Of a DNA stretch of 64,000 bases, positions 61,601-64,000 are shown piece by piece. Position numbers and translations under genes: made by a program. Source of the DNA: Yponomeuta sedellus (lineage: Eukaryota > Arthropoda > Insecta > Lepidoptera > Yponomeutidae); NCBI GenBank assembly GCA_934045075.1, contig OW203731.1:14393062-14457061 (forward strand). The letters are read 5' to 3'. Under the pieces are notes generated by a model. The model was given only the letters and a program-made list of their open reading frames with translations. It ran no database searches and was not told the origin of the DNA. The number at the start of each line of letters is the position of its first letter. Within the stretch, counting starts at the first letter, position 1.

Positions 61601-64000
61601 TCGTGGCAGCTTTAAGAAAATAAGTTTAATTAAATGTAACAGAAAGTAGCATGTGTAATATAGGGATATTACCATACCTATAATTATAAGATTATAACAA
61701 CAACTACATTTACAGTTTTTAATTTACAGTATTCATCTCATATTCAGTAGTTAAATTTAACAAAAACAAGTTAATCCCTCTATCCCAGCCCTACGAAACT
61801 TGTTCTTGGGATCGGAAATTGAAAACCACTGGGAGAGAGGAGTCACGCACGCCGTCATACTTTGTGATTTGGGGAAAAATAATGTACATGTTAAGGGATG
61901 TATTATCAAAGGGTATTATTTCAGTTTTTATTTAGTAATTTCCAACAGCTTTTCAGTTTCACAATATGATAATTTAGACGGAAAGATGTTCATTGAATAC
62001 TTTGAGTTTCTTGTTTATTATACCCTTCTGCCTGTCTCTAAAAATCCCACAATATACCTAGTTTTTTGTTTCAGGTCCCAGAAAATCTTATGTATGCGAA
62101 CATGCCATCCCAGATTCCTTTGCCCTCAGATCCAGCCCAGCCCCCAGTGGCTGTTAAACCTATTTTGAAGAAGGATTCGGTTTATAGAGTAAGTTGGTAC
62201 TGAAGTTAATACAGTTAGTACACTGCAACATATTTTTGTATTGTAAAGTAAAATGAGACACAACGCAACAAGCTAGTTAACAAAAACAAGAACAAGGTAA
62301 GTTTATTGTGTGTGTTTGGTTGATATAGGTTTAGTTAGCTTTCAGAATATACCTCGGCTACTATCGGACAGGAACGGATATATTCACTTAATTTCACGTA
62401 ACTTTTCGAAATATTAAAGAAAAGTTTTATACAGAGCAGGAAGTAGTAGTACACTCGTGTGCCTTCGGCGAAAACAGAAGCCTACTCTAGAGCCCGAGGT
62501 ATATTCTAAAAGCTAACAGACTGTATGTAAAAAGTAATTGCCTCCATGATTTTTTTTCCTGCTACGTTAGGAGAGGCCAACTGGCGTGGAAGCCCCGGGC
62601 GTGCCGCCGGGCCCCCCTCCCGACTTGGACAAGCTGATCGCCGAAGGCACAAAGAATCATCAGCAGCAGCAGAAGAAGAGCATTCGTTTCATGCAATCTC
62701 CCGAGGAGGAGGCACCAACCGCAGTCAATGGGGTAAGTATGTTTATATTTAATATATTTATTTATTTACATGATTTTTTGTAACATGACAGTAAAATTAC
62801 TGTAAATTAATAAGTATTCGAAGACCTTGGTCAGTGGAGAAGTGTCGGCTTTGCATGTTTGCTTAATATACTGAATGAGAGTACTGCTGGCGCTCTGGAA
62901 ATAATATGACGGGATGGAGTGATCATCCATACTATATGGTAACCCGACTATATGGTAAACCAACTTTGAGGCCAAGTGCGGAAATCAACACCAATCCGGC
63001 AATTTTCTAGTCCTGCTAGCCTGTTTATGTAGCCTTATTTTCAACCGTGCCTGTTGATGTAACCACTTCGATAGTCTAAGGGGTTCTGATTTCCACCTTT
63101 TCAATGTGGGCAAGGCTTGCTAGGGCAATAGTATGAATAATTCCGACATACATCCACCGAACATAAATCTGGCACTCACCTGGTTCCGCCGATCAGCGCG
63201 TCCCTATACGCTGACGAATGTTGAAGGCCTGGCTGCAGTTAGTCCATTTGCCGAAGAATGATTGCTCCTTAGTGTTTAACTAGATTTCTTGGTAATTAAG
63301 TCCGTTCACAATAATAATTCCGAAGTTTTTACATAGCCGACATGAGCGCGGCTTTTCACCGAACCGACCGCCGAACAAAGACATGATAGAACCAATGTCT
63401 TTTTTTTTACATATGTGTCAGTGCAATTTCCCATATAGCCACCCAAACGCTGGCCAGCATACAAATGAGTTACCAAAAATATGTAAGTGGATGTATTGCC
63501 GAAACAGTGCCGATCCATATCGAGTGTGGCCCGGCCATCCATAAGTTTACCTACTTAGCCCTTGTTTGGATAGGTGATTATGTGGTACTTGGAACGCGGT
63601 TTCGTTCCATCCCTATTTTCTTTTGACGTTTTCCTTGATGGGCTTTTGGTCGATAATTTTGTTAGCCTTAAGCGTTGGCATAGAAGTGTTCAGAAATCTC
63701 CCATTGTTCATGCAGTATTATTATAGCCTTTTATTTCGCTCTTTACAATAAATTACATACATATTATTCTACAAAAAAAATAAGTAATTTTGTTTCACTA
63801 TTTTATAGTCTGACTTACTGTTTTGCATCATTCGTTTTGATACAGATGGCGCCACCGGAAGCCTCCATAACAGCTGCAGAAATGGACGGCGAAGCAATGG
63901 AACAGGATGAAGACGAGCCGCTCCCCAACGCTGTAGGCGCTGCCATCGCCAACAACGCTGCAGCAACTCCTAAACCCACGTCGCTGCAGCAGAGGATGTT
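55551..64000 (+). CDS. WBP11: WBP11 (SIPP1/NpwBP), WW-domain-binding spliceosomal protein; 5' seven coding exons, cut by window edge
   Basis: Exons 55551-55614, 55726-55851, 56207-56304, 57111-57257, 62075-62188, 62571-62732 and 63846-64000+ splice in phase to 288 residues. The N-terminus MGRRSINTTKSGKYMNPTDQ, the basic RKEARKKELKKNKRQRQM block and MKDPVQILEELQKIDEME are near-identical to vertebrate WBP11. LNEKVLKEKRKKLKETFDRV and a coiled Lys/Glu segment follow. Exon 5 ends in PILKKDSVYR, like the family's SILKKTSAYG. Exon 6 carries PPGPPP, a WW-binding type motif, and KKSIRF at residues 218-223, a PP1-docking RVxF-type motif as in vertebrate VRF. Known role: nuclear pre-mRNA splicing factor that binds PQBP1 and PP1. 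Vertebrate WBP11 is about 640 residues, so over half the protein lies beyond 64000. Confidence 0.95.
55726..55851 (+). CDS. WBP11: WBP11 coding exon 2 (basic nuclear-targeting block)
   Basis: Acceptor TTTTAG|GG completes Arg22; donor ATGG|GTATGT. Encodes KEARKKELKKNKRQRQMVRA and MKDPVQILEELQKIDEM. The Lys/Arg clusters suit nuclear localisation. Confidence 0.95.
56207..56304 (+). CDS. WBP11: WBP11 coding exon 3
   Basis: Acceptor TTTGCAG|AA, donor TAT|GTAAGT. Encodes YNVLQPSPLNEKVLKEKRKK LKETFDRVLKMY, the predicted helical WBP11 segment, residues 65-96. Confidence 0.94.
56415..56850 (-). mobile_element. tRNA-type SINE body fragments, minus strand, in WBP11 intron 3
   Basis: GTAGCCTATAAACGTCCCAC TGCCGGGCACAGG near 56420 and GTGTCCACTGCAGATCAATT, TTTGAACACCTCAGACACTC near 56765. 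The DNA between them (56480-56755) has been inserted and resembles, inverted, 49790-50045. Confidence 0.5.
56909..57034. repeat. 63-bp tandem duplication in WBP11 intron 3
   Basis: Two consecutive copies of TATACAATGTAAGATAAAGT...GTGGCGAGCACATGTCAACT...TGCACTACAAACT; no difference seen between copies. The GTGGCGAGCACATG part also forms the 5' half of the element at 26322. Confidence 0.88.
57111..57257 (+). CDS. WBP11: WBP11 coding exon 4
   Basis: Acceptor TATTTCAG|GAC, donor CAA|GTAAGT, phase 0 at both ends. Encodes DKDEPEKWVELKRQEMDYEK KRAHLISYYDSVKHAQSVQV and DDIPLPSIQ, ending in the family's IPLP motif. Confidence 0.95.
57395..57565 (+). mobile_element. 5S-headed SINE fragments, tail to tail
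   Basis: Plus fragment GTGCTTTGCAAAGCGTGTTA ... GGGGACATACAAGGGTA meets minus fragment TCAACCCTTGTATGTCCCCA CTGC at 57543, forming a local palindrome. Confidence 0.72.
57655..57865 (+). mobile_element. LINE ORF2 C-terminal fragment, diverged
   Basis: AATGTCCCACCCGGGACATA CTTCGGTCC and GATTGTAGCTAGTGACAAAT align with the fragment at 27960-28150 with many changes. Confidence 0.5.
58332..60618 (+). mobile_element. RTE-clade LINE, 5'-truncated, interrupted by another LINE
   Basis: TSD AAAATAGAAAAATA (58318-58331, 60619-60632), 14 bp exact. The first part (to 58452) encodes DYISHLRFADDIVLMAESLE, the RT catalytic FADD. After the foreign insert the frame resumes at 59931 with GMNLDKTKIMING, then VSEYIYLGQILQL, CVLPVMTYGAETWTL, LKWQWAGHISRRT and VGRPPTRWDDDLRKT to a stop near 60606. 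One extra T in the run at 60171-60176 shifts the frame. Lacks endonuclease and the N-terminal half; inactive. Confidence 0.93.
58453..59922 (-). mobile_element. CR1/L2-like LINE, 5'-truncated, inserted in the RTE
   Basis: TSD TCGGTCTT (58445-58452, 59923-59930). On the minus strand an open RT reading frame of about 465 codons runs to 58529: WKTAIVTPIFKKGSKLKPSN, YRPISLTS, DVIYLDYEKAFDKVP, SGVPQGSVLGPILY, the catalytic FADDTKIF, and a C-terminal RVVNGWNKLPQEVV. A 3' (AAT)n microsatellite tail follows. The frame is unbroken, so insertion was recent. The 5' endonuclease part is absent. Jockey-superfamily; the CR1/L2/Rex1 grouping is from memory of motifs. Confidence 0.92.
60651..61007 (-). mobile_element. 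5S-rRNA-headed SINE, minus strand, full length
   Basis: TSD CAATTTACTT (60641-60650, 61008-61017). It lies 19 bp after the RTE's TSD. Minus-strand head GAGTTAAGCAACGACAGGCG and GGATGGGTGACCGTCCC. A 14-bp private change near 60850. Confidence 0.9.
61020..62074 (+). other. WBP11 intron 4, distal part
   Basis: AT-rich DNA without recognised repeats. A 96-codon frame at 61261-61551 and a 122-codon frame at 61800-62168 are open; the second simply runs into exon 5 in the wrong phase. Neither is a credible gene. Confidence 0.5.
62075..62188 (+). CDS. WBP11: WBP11 coding exon 5 (Pro-rich, PILKK motif)
   Basis: Acceptor TGTTTCAG|GTC, donor AGA|GTAAGT. Encodes VPENLMYANMPSQIPLPSDP AQPPVAVKPILKKDSVYR, phase 0. 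It is preceded by the 4.8 kb intron 4 that holds nested LINEs. Confidence 0.93.
62331..62526. mobile_element. MITE B, third copy, next to WBP11 exon 6
   Basis: TTAGCTTTCAGAATATACCT CGG and CCGAGGTATATTCTAAAAGC TAACAGACTGTA; central part CAGAGCAGGAAGTAGTAGTA and GGCGAAAACAGAAGCC. Confidence 0.82.
62571..62732 (+). CDS. WBP11: WBP11 coding exon 6 (PPGPPP and RVxF-like motif)
   Basis: Acceptor GTTAG|GAG, donor GGG|GTAAGT. Encodes ERPTGVEAPGVPPGPPPDLD KLIAEGT, a four-Gln run, then KKSIRFMQSPEEEAP. A MITE ends only 44 bp upstream of this exon. Confidence 0.93.
62733..63845 (+). other. WBP11 intron 6
   Basis: No recognised repeat except a short SINE-like phrase (GCCAAGTGCGGAAATCAACA) near 62972. 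No gene supported. Confidence 0.45.
63846..64000 (+). CDS. WBP11: WBP11 coding exon 7, truncated by the window edge
   Basis: Acceptor GATACAG|ATG. Encodes MAPPEASITAAEMDGEAMEQ DEDEPLPNAV and, at the edge, TPKPTSLQQRM. The acidic stretch and SLQQRM resemble the family's central region ('LTPLQAMMLRMAGQ' in vertebrates). Confidence 0.88.
   Translation, partial: MAPPEASITAAEMDGEAMEQDEDEPLPNAVGAAIANNAAATPKPTSLQQRM

Noticed and set aside
61800..62168. 122-codon frame overlapping WBP11 exon 5
   Set aside because: It reads exon 5 in another phase; the spliced phase matches WBP11.

Overview
The window reads as nuclear DNA of an insect, most likely a moth or butterfly (Lepidoptera). The DNA is AT-rich, the three genes have many small exons with clean GT/AG junctions, and introns and intergenic DNA are packed with short retroposons, Helitron-like ends, MITEs and non-LTR retrotransposon 3' ends of kinds common in lepidopteran genomes. 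The order is inferred from repeat style and gene content; no species can be named. I see no prokaryotic, organellar or viral genome segment, no bona fide tRNA or rRNA gene and no CRISPR array.

Three protein-coding genes could be assembled exon by exon. (1) 2776-13548, plus strand: a complete four-exon bHLH transcription factor of the TCF21/musculin (Drosophila HLH54F) family, 227 residues, with an 8.7 kb third intron. (2) 21997-48680, minus strand: a complete seven-exon ArfGAP with dual PH domains (ADAP/centaurin-alpha), 384 residues, over 26.7 kb. (3) 55551 to the right edge, plus strand: the first seven coding exons (288 residues) of WBP11, a spliceosome-associated protein; its C-terminus lies outside the window. 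ADAP and WBP11 are head to head across 6.9 kb, and the bHLH gene and ADAP are tail to tail across 8.4 kb. The three act in mesoderm/muscle specification, ARF and phosphoinositide signalling, and splicing. They form no pathway, so the neighbourhood looks like ordinary eukaryotic gene order.

Much of the rest is mobile DNA in layers. The most striking part is two retroposon groups. One is a roughly 350 bp family whose head carries a 5S-rRNA-type internal promoter region (SINE3-like), with about 20 copies or fragments. The other is a tRNA-related family whose copies are mostly inverted-repeat (fold-back) structures. Five fold-back copies are bounded by 11-14 bp target-site duplications, and one has two 199-bp arms with a single mismatch I could find. 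Other elements are a DD37D mariner (maT-like) relic, a CR1/L2-like LINE inserted into an RTE LINE with target-site duplications at both levels, paired Helitron-like elements, several TIR elements, a Ty3/gypsy protease remnant, a 19-bp minisatellite with a 113-bp higher-order period, and a roughly 300 bp (TATG)n array.

Layout: 1-2.5 kb flank with one 5S-type SINE; 2.5-13.6 kb bHLH gene; 13.6-18.6 kb SINE and MITE cluster; 18.6-22 kb repeat-poor AT-rich DNA, probably the ADAP 3' UTR, holding the minisatellite; 22-48.7 kb ADAP with repeat-filled introns; 48.7-55.5 kb intergenic with Helitrons and tandem 5S-type SINEs; 55.5-64 kb WBP11 with nested LINEs in intron 4.
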